This document shows positions 17,230 through 26,723 of a DNA stretch of 64,000 bases, piece after piece (within the stretch, counting starts at the first letter, position 1; each line of letters begins with the position of its first letter). The position numbers and the translations under genes are program-made. The DNA comes from Terrimesophilobacter bigeumensis (GTDB lineage Bacteria; Actinomycetota; Actinomycetes; Actinomycetales; Microbacteriaceae), in assembly GCF_039537265.1 (NCBI RefSeq), contig NZ_BAABAE010000001.1, positions 372,001 to 436,000 on the forward strand. Reading direction: 5' to 3'. The notes beneath the pieces are model-generated. The model saw only the letters and a list, made by a program, of their open reading frames with translations. It did no database searches and was not told the origin of the DNA.

Positions 17230-18425
17230 CCGACGACCGCGACAGCCGGGGCGGCGCGAGCGATGACGAGGCGCTCGACGCCTGGCTCGCCGCGAACTTC
17301 CCGCCGAAGACCCCGGATGCCGTGCCGCCGCCTGAGCCGCCGTCGGCTGAGCCGCCACTCACCGTGCCCACCGAGCCGCCGCCCACTGTGCCGCCCGTGT
17401 CGCCGTCACCTAAGCCGCCACCTTTGGTGGAACCGGCCCAGCCCACCCCTCCGGTCTCCCTCGAGCTGCCACCGGTGTTCCCGCCGCCCCTGACGGACCA
17501 GGCCCCTGCGGCCCCGCCCCCCGGCGCCTGGCCGTCGGCATCCGGCGCGAGCCAGCAGCCCCCGCCGGAACCGCCCCCCACTCCGCCGGTTGCAGGCGAA
17601 CTCGCGGGGCTTCCGCCGGAGCCCGACGTTCCCGCCGATCCGACCGAACTCTTCGGCGCGGCGGGGGGCGCCTCCGCGCTCGACGACCTGTTCGGCGAGT
17701 CAAAGTTCCGGGACTACGAGGTGGAGCCCGGCCCGAGCCAGAACCCCTTTGCCGCCCGCCCGTTCGATCCCCGCGGACTGACGGCCACCCAGGCGGGAGA
17801 GGCGGCCCAGCCCAACCCGGCGGGAATCTCCCGAGCCCAGAAGGTGCTTCTCTGGATCGCCGGGTCGCTCGTAGCCGCCCTTGCACTCCTCGCCCTGTTC
17901 CTTCTCGGAACCAGGCTGCCCGACCTGCTCGGACCGGCTCCTGCCATCGTCGTGACGCCGAGCACCACACCGACGCCAACTCCGACCGCCGCGCCCCTCG
18001 GGCCCGTCGATCCCGGCGTCTACGACTGGGACGAGCTGCTCGGTGGCGAATGTCTCGACCCGTATGAGGGCCCGTGGGCGGAGGAGTACACGGTCGTCGA
18101 CTGCGCGGGACCGCATCCGGCACAGCTTGCTACCCGCGGGACCTTCGGTCCCGATGACGGCTTCGTGACCCCTTACCCGGGTGTCGAGGCGCTGCAGTCG
18201 CAGGTCAATCTCCTCTGCACGGCTCCAGAGGTGATCGACTACGCGGCGGCCAGGGCGTACACCGACATCCAGTTCGAGGCGAGCTTCGCTGCGACGGCGG
18301 ACGACTGGGTCGAGGGCGACCGCGACTACTCCTGCTTCCTGTCGCGTGCGTCGGGCGGCCCGATCACCGGCAGCATCGCCATGCCGCAGGTCGCCCCGGA
18401 GCCGAGCGAGACCCCGACCCCCTAG
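17226..18425 (+). CDS. Proline-rich single-pass membrane protein with septum-formation domain
   Basis: 399 residues. Residues about 30-125 are extremely proline-rich and cytoplasmic, followed by a charged stretch, one membrane helix (about 201-225, VLLWIAGSLVAALALLALFL) and an extracellular C-terminal domain resembling the actinobacterial septum-formation domain (GECLDPY, VDCAGPHPAQ and CFLSRASG with paired cysteines). Members are linked to cell division in actinobacteria, but function here is unproven. Coupled by a 4-bp overlap to pyrE. Confidence 0.75.
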   Translation: MTDDRDSRGGASDDEALDAWLAANFPPKTPDAVPPPEPPSAEPPLTVPTEPPPTVPPVSPSPKPPPLVEPAQPTPPVSLELPPVFPPPLTDQAPAAPPPGAWPSASGASQQPPPEPPPTPPVAGELAGLPPEPDVPADPTELFGAAGGASALDDLFGESKFRDYEVEPGPSQNPFAARPFDPRGLTATQAGEAAQPNPAGISRAQKVLLWIAGSLVAALALLALFLLGTRLPDLLGPAPAIVVTPSTTPTPTPTAAPLGPVDPGVYDWDELLGGECLDPYEGPWAEEYTVVDCAGPHPAQLATRGTFGPDDGFVTPYPGVEALQSQVNLLCTAPEVIDYAAARAYTDIQFEASFAATADDWVEGDRDYSCFLSRASGGPITGSIAMPQVAPEPSETPTP

Positions 18426-18455
18426 ACCCGGGCCGCAGACCCCGTCCCGTGGCCC

Positions 18456-19241
18456 TCAGCCGTCGGTCGGCTCGAGAAGTTCGTGCACCCCGTCCAGGAC
18501 CTCGTCCGGCCGGAACGGGTAGCGCTCGATCTCGGCCCGGTCGCTGATGCCGGTGAGCACGAGGATCGTGTGCAGACCCGCCTCGATGCCGGCGACGACA
18601 TCCGTGTCCATGCGGTCGCCGATCATGCCGGTGTTCTCGGAGTGCGCGCCGATACGATTCATCGCCGAGCGGAACATCATCGGGTTCGGCTTGCCGACCA
18701 CGTAGGGCTCCTTGCCGGTCGCCTGGCTGATGAGTGCGGCGACAGCACCCGTCGCGGGAAGTGGGCCGTCCGCCGACGGGCCGGTGACATCCGGGTTGGT
18801 GATGATGAACCGCGACCCGGCGTTGATGAGGCGGATGGCGCGCGTGATCGCCTCGAAGGAGTAGCTGCGCGTTTCGCCGACCACGACGAAATCCGGTGCG
18901 GTCTCGGTCATGACGAACCCGGCCTCATGCAGGGCGGTCGTGATGCCCGACTCGCCGATCACGAAGGCCGTGCCGCCGGGCTTCTGCTTGCTCAGGAAGT
19001 CGGCGGTGGCGAGCGCCGAGGTCCAGATCGACTCCTCGGGCACCTCGAGCCCGCTCGCCCGCAGCCGCGCGCTGAGGTCGCGAGGCGTGTAGGTGGAGTT
19101 GTTGGTGAGCACGAGGAAGGGCGTGCCCCGGTCACGCCACTGGCGGATGAGTTCGGCGGAGCCGGGGAGGGGAATGTTCTCGTGCACGAGAACGCCGTCC
19201 ATGTCGGTCAGCCAGCACTCGACGTCGGCGCGATCGCTCAT
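18456..19241 (-). CDS. HAD-IIA family phosphatase (NagD-like)
   Basis: 261 residues. HAD motifs: DMDGVLVHE (nucleophile Asp near residue 13, N-terminal), LTNNST (motif II), and GDRMDTDVVAGIEAG (motif IV) with the C2 cap between. NagD-like enzymes dephosphorylate nucleotides or sugar phosphates; the true substrate is unknown. ATG has TAGGCT 6 nt upstream (leaderless layout). The YtrA-type gene ends 9 bp upstream on the same strand. Confidence 0.88.
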   Translation of the reverse strand: MSDRADVECWLTDMDGVLVHENIPLPGSAELIRQWRDRGTPFLVLTNNSTYTPRDLSARLRASGLEVPEESIWTSALATADFLSKQKPGGTAFVIGESGITTALHEAGFVMTETAPDFVVVGETRSYSFEAITRAIRLINAGSRFIITNPDVTGPSADGPLPATGAVAALISQATGKEPYVVGKPNPMMFRSAMNRIGAHSENTGMIGDRMDTDVVAGIEAGLHTILVLTGISDRAEIERYPFRPDEVLDGVHELLEPTDG

Positions 19242-19250
19242 GGCGCAAGC

Positions 19251-19619
19251 CTAGCGAGCGGGCTGGCCGCGCAGCGCGGCGGTCACGAGGGCGACGGCCT
19301 CCTCCGTGCCGATGCCGAGCTTGCGGATGCGCTGGGCGAAGTCGGCGGCGGCCTCCTGCGCCTGCCGTTCGGCGGGGTCCCCGTGGCTCGACACGAAGGA
19401 ACCGTTGCGACCTCTGGTCTCGATGATGCCGTCGGATTCGAGTTCGCGATAGGTGCGGGCCACGGTGTTGGGCGCGAGACCGAGGTCTTCGGCGAGACGC
19501 CGCACGGTGGGCAACCGGGCGCCGGTGACGAGGTCGCCACGTGCCACGAGGTCTCGGAACTGCACACGCAGCTGCTCGAACGGTGGCACCGACGAGCGCG
19601 GGTCGACGGAGAGCATCAT
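19251..19619 (-). CDS. YtrA-subfamily GntR regulator
   Basis: 122 residues, nearly all a GntR winged helix (PPFEQLRVQFRDLVARGDL, LPTVRRLAEDLGLAPNTVARTYREL) plus a short helical tail, the YtrA layout that lacks a large ligand domain. YtrA regulators usually repress adjacent ABC exporter genes; none is adjacent here, so the target is unclear. A possible operator lies in the 110-bp region upstream that it shares with the divergent thioesterase. Confidence 0.85.
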   Translation of the reverse strand: MMLSVDPRSSVPPFEQLRVQFRDLVARGDLVTGARLPTVRRLAEDLGLAPNTVARTYRELESDGIIETRGRNGSFVSSHGDPAERQAQEAAADFAQRIRKLGIGTEEAVALVTAALRGQPAR

Positions 19620-19657
19620 GGCGAGGGCGCCTCCACTTCTGATCGCGTTGGACGGTC

Positions 19658-19679
19658 TGGTATCCGTCGCAACGTACCA
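19658..19679. promoter_or_regulatory. Possible YtrA operator
   Basis: TGGTA (19658-19662) and TACCA (19675-19679) form a 5-bp inverted repeat with a 12-bp spacer between the YtrA-type gene and the divergent thioesterase. Short arms, so weak support. Confidence 0.3.
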
Positions 19680-19729
19680 ATACAGAATGTCGCGGTCAAC
19701 GTCCGATCGGTCACGGGTAGGCTGCCGAG

Positions 19730-20275
19730 GTGAACCTGCTGTGGCGTACTCTCCTGCACTTCCTCTCCCCGATCCGCACGGTCCGCGGGCCGTACGAGGT
19801 CGTGACCACCCGGTTCCGGGTGCTGCCGACCGATCTCGACGTCAACCGGCACATGAACAACGGCCGGTACCTCTCGATCTCCGACATCGGCCGCTTCGAC
19901 CTGCTGCGATCATCCGGGCTCTGGAAGGAGCTGCGCCGCCGCGGCTGGTACCCGGTCGTCGCGAGTTCGACGATCAGCTACCGCAGATCACTGAGGCCCT
20001 GGCAGCGCTTCGAGGTGGAGAGCCGCTTCCTCGGTGTCGACGAGCGCAATGTCTATCTTGAGCAGCGCTTCGTGGTGGGCGGGGAGATCTATGCCCGCCT
20101 CTTCGTGCGCGGGCGGTTCCTGAAGGATGCCGGCGGTCACGTGCCCATGGACGAACTCGTAGGACTGCTCGGCGAACTGCCCGACTGGCTGCAGGTGCCG
20201 GAGTGGCTCCTGACCTGGGGAACGGATGGCGCCCTGCCCTCCACGAAGTCGCCCGCGCCGAGTGAATGGGACTGA
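19730..20275 (+). CDS. Acyl-CoA thioesterase-like hotdog protein
   Basis: 181 residues with the 4HBT/hotdog pattern: FRVLPTDLDVNRHMNNGRYLS, where the DxNxHMNN block carries the usual active-site Asp or Asn, then SSTISYRRSLRPWQRFEVESR. Similar to acyl-ACP/acyl-CoA thioesterases of Actinobacteria; substrate unknown. GTG start with TAGGCT 6 nt upstream (leaderless layout). Confidence 0.8.
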   Translation: MNLLWRTLLHFLSPIRTVRGPYEVVTTRFRVLPTDLDVNRHMNNGRYLSISDIGRFDLLRSSGLWKELRRRGWYPVVASSTISYRRSLRPWQRFEVESRFLGVDERNVYLEQRFVVGGEIYARLFVRGRFLKDAGGHVPMDELVGLLGELPDWLQVPEWLLTWGTDGALPSTKSPAPSEWD

Positions 20276-20298
20276 GCGGCCGGAAGTGGCAGGTACGC

Positions 20299-21765
20299 CT
20301 ACTCGCCCGACGGGGCGTGCTGCTCGAGGAATGCGTAGACCTCGGTGCGGTCGACCCCGGTGAACGACTCGGAGGGCACCGCCGCGAGCAGTGAGGACTG
20401 CAGGCGGGGGCTCGGGAAGGTGCGCCCCGTCCAGCGATCGGCGAGGCCCTGCGGCGGGCGGCGACAGCAGGCGGGGTCCGGGCATCCGGATGTCCTGCGG
20501 TGCGTCGTGTCCCGCCCTCGAAACCACTTGACGTGGGCGAACGGGGTGCCGACGCTCACCGAGTAGTCTCCCCGCGACGTCGACTGGATGCTCGAGGAGC
20601 ACCAGTAGGTGCCGTTCGGCTTGTCGGTGTACTGGTTGTACGGACTGAACCGGTCGGCGATGTCGAACACCTGCCGCGCGGACCACTGCCGGCAGACGAG
20701 CTGCCCCTCGACCGCACCGAGCACATCGGTCGGGAACTGCGCATCGTCGTTCTCGTAGGCCTTCAGGATCGTGCCGGTCTCGTGCGTCTTGAGAAAGTGC
20801 ACCGGGATGCCGAGGTGCTGGGTGGCGAGGTTCGTGAAGCGGTGGCCGGCCGTCTCGTAGGTGACGGCGTAGGCGTCCCGGAGGTCCTCGACCGAGAGCT
20901 CACGGCGGTCGCGCGCCTGGAGGAGGAAGGGGACCGCGTCATCCTCGGGGATCATGAGGGCGGCCGCGAGATAGTTCGTCTCGACCCGCTGCAGCAGGAA
21001 CTGGTCGTAGTCGGTGGGCTCCTTCGCGCCGAGCACCTGGCCGGCGAGCGCGCGCAGCAGTGCGCCGCGCGGGTCCCCTCCGCGGCTCACCGGCAGGTAG
21101 ATGCGGTGGTGGGCGAGGTCGCTCACCGACCTCGTCGAGTCGGGGAGGTCAGGGACGTAGTGCAGCGTGAAGCCGAGGTGGGCGGCGAGGTCGGATGCGG
21201 TGCGCTGGGAGAGCGGACCGCCGGCGTGCCCGACCGCGGCCAGCAGCCTGCGCGCCTCCGCCTCGAGCTCTGGAAAGTAGTTGTTCTGCCGGCGCATCTG
21301 CCTGCGCAGTTCGGTGTTCGCGCGACGGGCATCCTCGGGGGTCGCCGCGCGCTCCCGGTGCAGGCGCTCGAGTTCGGCGTGCAGCCCGAGGATGACCTCG
21401 ATCGCCTCGTCGCCCAGGCTCTTGCGCACCGGCACCGGCGCGAGCCCGAGCGAGGAGAACAGCGGTCCGGACTGGGCGCGCTCGAGCGCGATCTCCCGCG
21501 CGGCTCGCGGTGAGGGCGCCTCGGCGCTCAGGAGCTCGGCGAGCGGCACGGAGAGCGCCTTCGCGACGGTCTGCAGGTCGCTCACCTTGGGCTCGCGCTT
21601 GCCGTTCTCGAGCACGCTCACCTGGGACGCCGCACGACCGATCGCGGCGCCGAGGTCGTCGAGCGTCATACCGCGCTGCGTGCGCAGGCTCCGGATGCGC
21701 TTGCCGATGGTGAGTGCGTCGAGCATCTCCTCATCGTGGTCGACGGGCGGGCGCTGGGGAGTCAT
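20299..21765 (-). CDS. RamB/PrpR-like XRE regulator of acetate or short-chain acyl metabolism
   Basis: 488 residues. N-terminal XRE helix-turn-helix (about 16-75), a middle domain of the IrrE/M78-like kind with its metal motif degenerate (LAHHRIYLP), then the C-terminal short-chain-acyl domain. The C-terminal third holds several cysteines: VCRQWSA, WCSSS and CPDPACCRRPP. RamB in Corynebacterium and Mycobacterium controls the glyoxylate shunt, and homologous M. tuberculosis PrpR has been reported to bind CoA and a 4Fe-4S cluster. It is divergent from aceA with a 25-bp palindrome between, strongly suggesting control of aceAB. Confidence 0.88.
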   Translation of the reverse strand: MTPQRPPVDHDEEMLDALTIGKRIRSLRTQRGMTLDDLGAAIGRAASQVSVLENGKREPKVSDLQTVAKALSVPLAELLSAEAPSPRAAREIALERAQSGPLFSSLGLAPVPVRKSLGDEAIEVILGLHAELERLHRERAATPEDARRANTELRRQMRRQNNYFPELEAEARRLLAAVGHAGGPLSQRTASDLAAHLGFTLHYVPDLPDSTRSVSDLAHHRIYLPVSRGGDPRGALLRALAGQVLGAKEPTDYDQFLLQRVETNYLAAALMIPEDDAVPFLLQARDRRELSVEDLRDAYAVTYETAGHRFTNLATQHLGIPVHFLKTHETGTILKAYENDDAQFPTDVLGAVEGQLVCRQWSARQVFDIADRFSPYNQYTDKPNGTYWCSSSIQSTSRGDYSVSVGTPFAHVKWFRGRDTTHRRTSGCPDPACCRRPPQGLADRWTGRTFPSPRLQSSLLAAVPSESFTGVDRTEVYAFLEQHAPSGE

Positions 21766-21785
21766 CCGCCCAGCTTCGCAGAACT

Positions 21786-21810
21786 GGTTCTTCTACGGAA
21801 TAGAAGAACC
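21786..21810. promoter_or_regulatory. 25-bp palindrome, likely operator of the RamB-like regulator
   Basis: GGTTCTTCTA and TAGAAGAACC are perfect 10-bp arms around CGGAA. It sits 20 bp upstream of the regulator start and 84 bp upstream of the aceA start, placed to control both genes. Confidence 0.75.
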
Positions 21811-21894
21811 GCAAAACTTCTGCACTTATTTCCAGCGAAGACGGGTCGATGTTGCCAGAGAGTGGGTTCCACCAGCACACACCGAGGAGACATC

Positions 21895-23196
21895 ATGAGC
21901 ACCCAGACCCCGGCCACCGGACCCAGGCCAGGTGACCAGACCCAGACGGCAGCGCAGCTCGAGACCGAGTGGAAGACGAACGCGCGGTGGAGCGGCATCG
22001 CCCGCGACTACTCGGCCGAGGACGTCATCGAACTGCGCGGCTCGGTGCGCGAGGAGCGCACGCTCGCCCGACGCGGCGCCGAGAACCTGTGGCGGCTCAT
22101 CAACGAGGACGACGACTGGGTGCGCGCGCTCGGCGCCCTCACCGGCAACCAGGCGGTGCAGCAGGTTCGGGCGGGGCTGAAGGCCATCTACCTGTCCGGC
22201 TGGCAGGTCGCCGCCGACGCGAACCTGGCCGGCCAGACCTACCCCGACCAGAGCCTGTATCCGGCCAACTCGGTCCCGGCGGTCGTGCGCCGCATCAACA
22301 ACGCGCTCCTGCGCGCGAGCCAGGTCGAGGGGTCCGGAATCGACTGGCTCGCCCCCATCGTCGCGGATGCCGAGGCCGGCTTCGGCGGACCCCTCAACGC
22401 CTACGAGCTCATGCACTCGATGATCGAGGCGGGAGCGGCGGGTGTGCACTGGGAGGACCAGCTGGCATCCGAGAAGAAGTGCGGGCACATGGGGGGCAAG
22501 GTGCTCGTCCCGACCGGCCAGCACATCCGCACCCTCAATGCTGCGAGGCTCGCGGCCGATGTCGCCGGGGTGCCGACGATCGTCATCGCACGGACCGACG
22601 CGCTCGCCGCGACCCTCATCACGAGCGACATCGACGAGCGGGATCGCCCGTTCATCGACGGCGAGCGCACGGCGGAGGGTTTCTATCAGACCGCCCCCGG
22701 CATCGACACCGTGCTGGCGCGCGGGCATGCCTATGCTCCGTACGCCGACCTGCTATGGGTCGAGTCGTCCGAGCCGGACCTCGAACTCGCGCGCACCTTC
22801 GCCGAGAGCATCCACCGCGAGTTCCCCGGCAAGAAGCTCGCCTACAACTGCTCGCCGTCCTTCAACTGGAAGAACCACCTCGACGATGACACGATCGCGC
22901 GATTCCAGCGCGAGCTCGCCGCCATGGGCTACGCGTTCCAGTTCATCACCCTCGCCGGATTCCACGCGCTCAACCACTCGATGTTCGAGCTCGCGCGCGG
23001 CTACCAGGACCGCCAGATGAGCGCCTACGTCGAACTGCAGGAGGCCGAGTTCGCCTCCGAGGCGAACGGCTACACCGCCACCCGCCACCAGCGCGAGGTC
23101 GGAACCGGCTACTTCGACCGCGTGGCGACGGTGCTCAACCCCGGCAGCCAGACGCTCGCCCTCGTCGGCTCCACCGAGACCGCCCAGTTCCACTGA
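21895..23196 (+). CDS. aceA: Isocitrate lyase
   Basis: 433 residues. Cleaves isocitrate to succinate and glyoxylate in the glyoxylate shunt, allowing growth on acetate or fatty acids. The catalytic KKCGH motif lies at about 194-198, and the family blocks ADAEAGFGG and YNCSPSFNW are present. ATG at 21895 is preceded by GAGGAGA; in-frame codons upstream lie across the palindrome and are not coding. aceB follows after 31 bp. Confidence 0.97.
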   Translation: MSTQTPATGPRPGDQTQTAAQLETEWKTNARWSGIARDYSAEDVIELRGSVREERTLARRGAENLWRLINEDDDWVRALGALTGNQAVQQVRAGLKAIYLSGWQVAADANLAGQTYPDQSLYPANSVPAVVRRINNALLRASQVEGSGIDWLAPIVADAEAGFGGPLNAYELMHSMIEAGAAGVHWEDQLASEKKCGHMGGKVLVPTGQHIRTLNAARLAADVAGVPTIVIARTDALAATLITSDIDERDRPFIDGERTAEGFYQTAPGIDTVLARGHAYAPYADLLWVESSEPDLELARTFAESIHREFPGKKLAYNCSPSFNWKNHLDDDTIARFQRELAAMGYAFQFITLAGFHALNHSMFELARGYQDRQMSAYVELQEAEFASEANGYTATRHQREVGTGYFDRVATVLNPGSQTLALVGSTETAQFH

Positions 23197-23202
23197 TCGC
23201 TT

Positions 23203-23216
23203 GTCCCAAATGAAGG
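23203..23216 (+). repeat. Lone arm of the 86-bp element forming the aceB ribosome-binding region
   Basis: GTCCCAAATGAAGG is identical to the first 14 bp of the arms at 16566 and 26026; with flanks, CGCTTGTCCCAAATGAAGG (19 bp) matches copy 1. Its AAGG begins the AAGGAG Shine-Dalgarno sequence of aceB (23213-23218). No partner arm was seen. Confidence 0.75.
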
Positions 23217-23227
23217 AGAACACCATC

Positions 23228-24844
<1,617 letters not shown>

Positions 24845-24854
24845 CGGTCTGCGG

Positions 24855-25331
24855 TCAGGAGTCTTCGTCGCAGGCCGGTGGGTTGATCGCCTCGAGCACC
24901 CGCTCGGAGACGGCCTGGAGGGAACTCAGTTCTTCCGGCGTCAGCACGTCGAAGAACAGGCCCCGGATGGCCGTGGTGTGTTCGCGCATCGCCCCGAGCA
25001 CGGCCCGCCGGCCCTGGGTCGTGAGCTCGATCCAGGTCCCGCGCAGGTCGTCTTCGCATTCGCTGCGCTCGACGAGTCCGCGCGCCTCCATGCGGGTGAC
25101 CTGGTGGGAGATCCGGCTCTTCTCCCAGCCGATCCTCGCGGTGAGGTCGCGACTGCGCAGCCGCCTCTGGGGGGACTCGAACAGGGCGAGCAGGATCTCG
25201 TAGTCGGGGCCGGAGATCCCGGCGTCCCGCTGGAGCTGGTCCTCGAGGGCGCGGTCGAGCTGCCGTCGCATGGCATAGAACTTCCGCCAGACGGCCCATT
25301 CCTCTCGGGTGACCTCGGAGACTTCGGACAT
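24855..25331 (-). CDS. MarR-family regulator
   Basis: 158 residues with the MarR winged helix: GPDYEILLALFES, RLRSRDLTARIGWEKSRISHQVTRME recognition region and the RGTWIELTTQGR wing. The start at 25331 is chosen because TAGAAT lies 7 nt upstream (leaderless layout); an ATG three codons earlier overlaps that box. Divergent from the FMN reductase gene, with a 7-bp-arm dyad between, so autoregulation and control of the reductase are likely. It converges on aceB with a 10-bp gap. Confidence 0.88.
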   Translation of the reverse strand: MSEVSEVTREEWAVWRKFYAMRRQLDRALEDQLQRDAGISGPDYEILLALFESPQRRLRSRDLTARIGWEKSRISHQVTRMEARGLVERSECEDDLRGTWIELTTQGRRAVLGAMREHTTAIRGLFFDVLTPEELSSLQAVSERVLEAINPPACDEDS

Positions 25332-25349
25332 CCTGAACATTCTATCTGA

Positions 25350-25367
25350 TGGTTGACACATCAACCA
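25350..25367. promoter_or_regulatory. MarR-type operator over divergent promoters
   Basis: TGGTTGA (25350-25356) and TCAACCA (25361-25367) form a perfect 7-bp dyad around CACA. It covers TTGACA (25353-25358), which with TATGGT at 25377-25382 (18-bp spacer) forms a plausible promoter for the reductase. Confidence 0.65.
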
Positions 25368-25431
25368 ATAATGACTTATGGTGATGTGTCACCAAGTTTG
25401 GTGGGGTCAGAGTCGCAGCGAAAGGGCACCA

Positions 25432-26013
25432 ATGTCAAACCTCAGAATCGGAATCATCGTCGGCAGCGTTCGTCCGGGGCGCAAGGGCCTCACGGTCGGT
25501 GAGTGGGTCAAGGCGAATGCGAAGGCCGACGGCGTCGAGTTCGAGCTGGTCGACCTCGCCGACTTCGCCCTGCCGAATCTCGATGAGGCGCTGCCGGCCA
25601 GCATGGGCCAGTACCAGAACGCCCACACCAAGGCCTGGGGCAGGAAGATCGACGAGTTCGACGGCTATATCTTCGTGACGCCCGAATACAACCACTCCCT
25701 CCCGGGCTCGCTCAAGAACGCGCTCGACTTCCTCTCCGCAGAGTGGCACAACAAGGCGGCCGCGATCGTGAGCTACGGGAGCATGGGCGGGGTTCGCGCG
25801 AACGAGCACCTGCGCCAGATCCTCGCCGAGCTCGAGATCGCCGACGTACGCCAGAACGTCATGCTCTCGATCTTCACCGACTGGAAGAACTTCTCGGAGT
25901 TCACCCCCGCCGACATGCACCTCGCCGAGCTGCAGAAGCAGGTCGACCAGCTCACCGCCTGGGCCGGAGCGCTCAAGCCGCTGCGCGCCGAGGACGAGGC
26001 GCTCGCCGCCTAA
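25432..26013 (+). CDS. NAD(P)H-dependent FMN reductase / quinone reductase
   Basis: 193 residues, flavodoxin-like. FMN-binding loop GSVRPGRKG (9-17) and the VTPEYNHSLPGSLKNALD block are diagnostic of this family. Reduces FMN or quinones with NAD(P)H in the cytoplasm. Start ATG at 25432 after AAAGGGC; upstream in-frame codons lie in the promoter. Control by the divergent MarR protein suggests induction by an electrophile or quinone. Confidence 0.9.
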   Translation: MSNLRIGIIVGSVRPGRKGLTVGEWVKANAKADGVEFELVDLADFALPNLDEALPASMGQYQNAHTKAWGRKIDEFDGYIFVTPEYNHSLPGSLKNALDFLSAEWHNKAAAIVSYGSMGGVRANEHLRQILAELEIADVRQNVMLSIFTDWKNFSEFTPADMHLAELQKQVDQLTAWAGALKPLRAEDEALAA

Positions 26014-26025
26014 GGGTCGTTGCCC

Positions 26026-26111
26026 GTCCCAAATGAAGGCATTCCGACATCCGCAGCCCGCAGAATCAGGCGACGGAGAGCACCAGTCGGCGAAATGCCT
26101 TCATTTGGGAC
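26026..26111. repeat. 86-bp inverted-repeat element, copy 2
   Basis: Arms GTCCCAAATGAAGGCAT at 26026-26042 and complement at 26095-26111, perfect over 17 bp and identical to copy 1 at 16566; the interior is again 52 bp but differs in sequence. Here it lies between the convergent reductase and lrp genes. Confidence 0.9.
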
Positions 26112-26117
26112 GCGACG

Positions 26118-26558
26118 TCAGGACTCGTGCGTGCGGTGGATGAGCTTCGAGAGCACGATCGCCGAGCGGGTGTGGTCGACGTTCGGCGCGATCCGCACCC
26201 GCTCGAGGGCGACCTCGAGGCTCGCGATGTCACGTGAGCGCATGTGGACGATGGCGTCGGCGCTGCCGGTGACGGTCCCGGCGTCGACCACCTCCGGCAC
26301 GGCGGCGAGAATGCGGCGCAGCTCCTCCGGGGCGACCGTGCCGCGGCAGAACAGCTCCACGTAGGCCTCCGTCGCAAGCCCGTCGACGTTCGGGTCGACC
26401 TGGATCGTGAACCCGCGGATGACCTTGTCGGCCACCAGCCGGTCGACGCGGCGTTTCACCGCGGAGGCGGAGAGGCCGATGACCTCGCCGATGTCGCCGT
26501 AGCCGGCCCGGGCGTTCTGGCGCAGGAGGTCGATGATGCCGTAGTCGAGGCTGTCCAT
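26118..26558 (-). CDS. Lrp/AsnC-family regulator
   Basis: 146 residues: N-terminal helix-turn-helix (about 2-45, DYGIIDLLRQNARAGYGDIG and SASAVKRRVDRL), a short linker and an RAM/AsnC ligand domain. ATG has TAAAGT 6 nt upstream (leaderless layout). Divergent from the DDAH-like gene, which it probably regulates in response to an amino acid such as arginine or a methylated form; that ligand is an inference. Confidence 0.9.
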   Translation of the reverse strand: MDSLDYGIIDLLRQNARAGYGDIGEVIGLSASAVKRRVDRLVADKVIRGFTIQVDPNVDGLATEAYVELFCRGTVAPEELRRILAAVPEVVDAGTVTGSADAIVHMRSRDIASLEVALERVRIAPNVDHTRSAIVLSKLIHRTHES

Positions 26559-26561
26559 GCC

Positions 26562-26587
26562 GACACTTTACGGTGAATCGTTGTGTC
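26562..26587. promoter_or_regulatory. Possible Lrp site overlapping its own promoter
   Basis: GACAC (26562-26566) and GTGTC (26583-26587) form a short dyad spanning the TAAAGT -10 box of the lrp gene. Arms are only 5 bp. Confidence 0.3.
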
Positions 26588-26723
26588 AGGGCCAGCCGCC
26601 ACGCAGGATCAGTGCGCTCTTCGGCGTGAAGCGTCAGATACCACCGTGCAAAACTGGAGATGGCGTCCCGTACCGGGGCTCGTGCGAGTGACCTGGTCCG
26701 CCGACATCCCATCGGAGGCTCCC

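Noticed and set aside
18426..18455. GGGCC/GGCCC hairpin after the septum-formation gene as a terminator
   Set aside because: Only 5-bp arms with a long loop and no U-tract; too weak to report as a feature.
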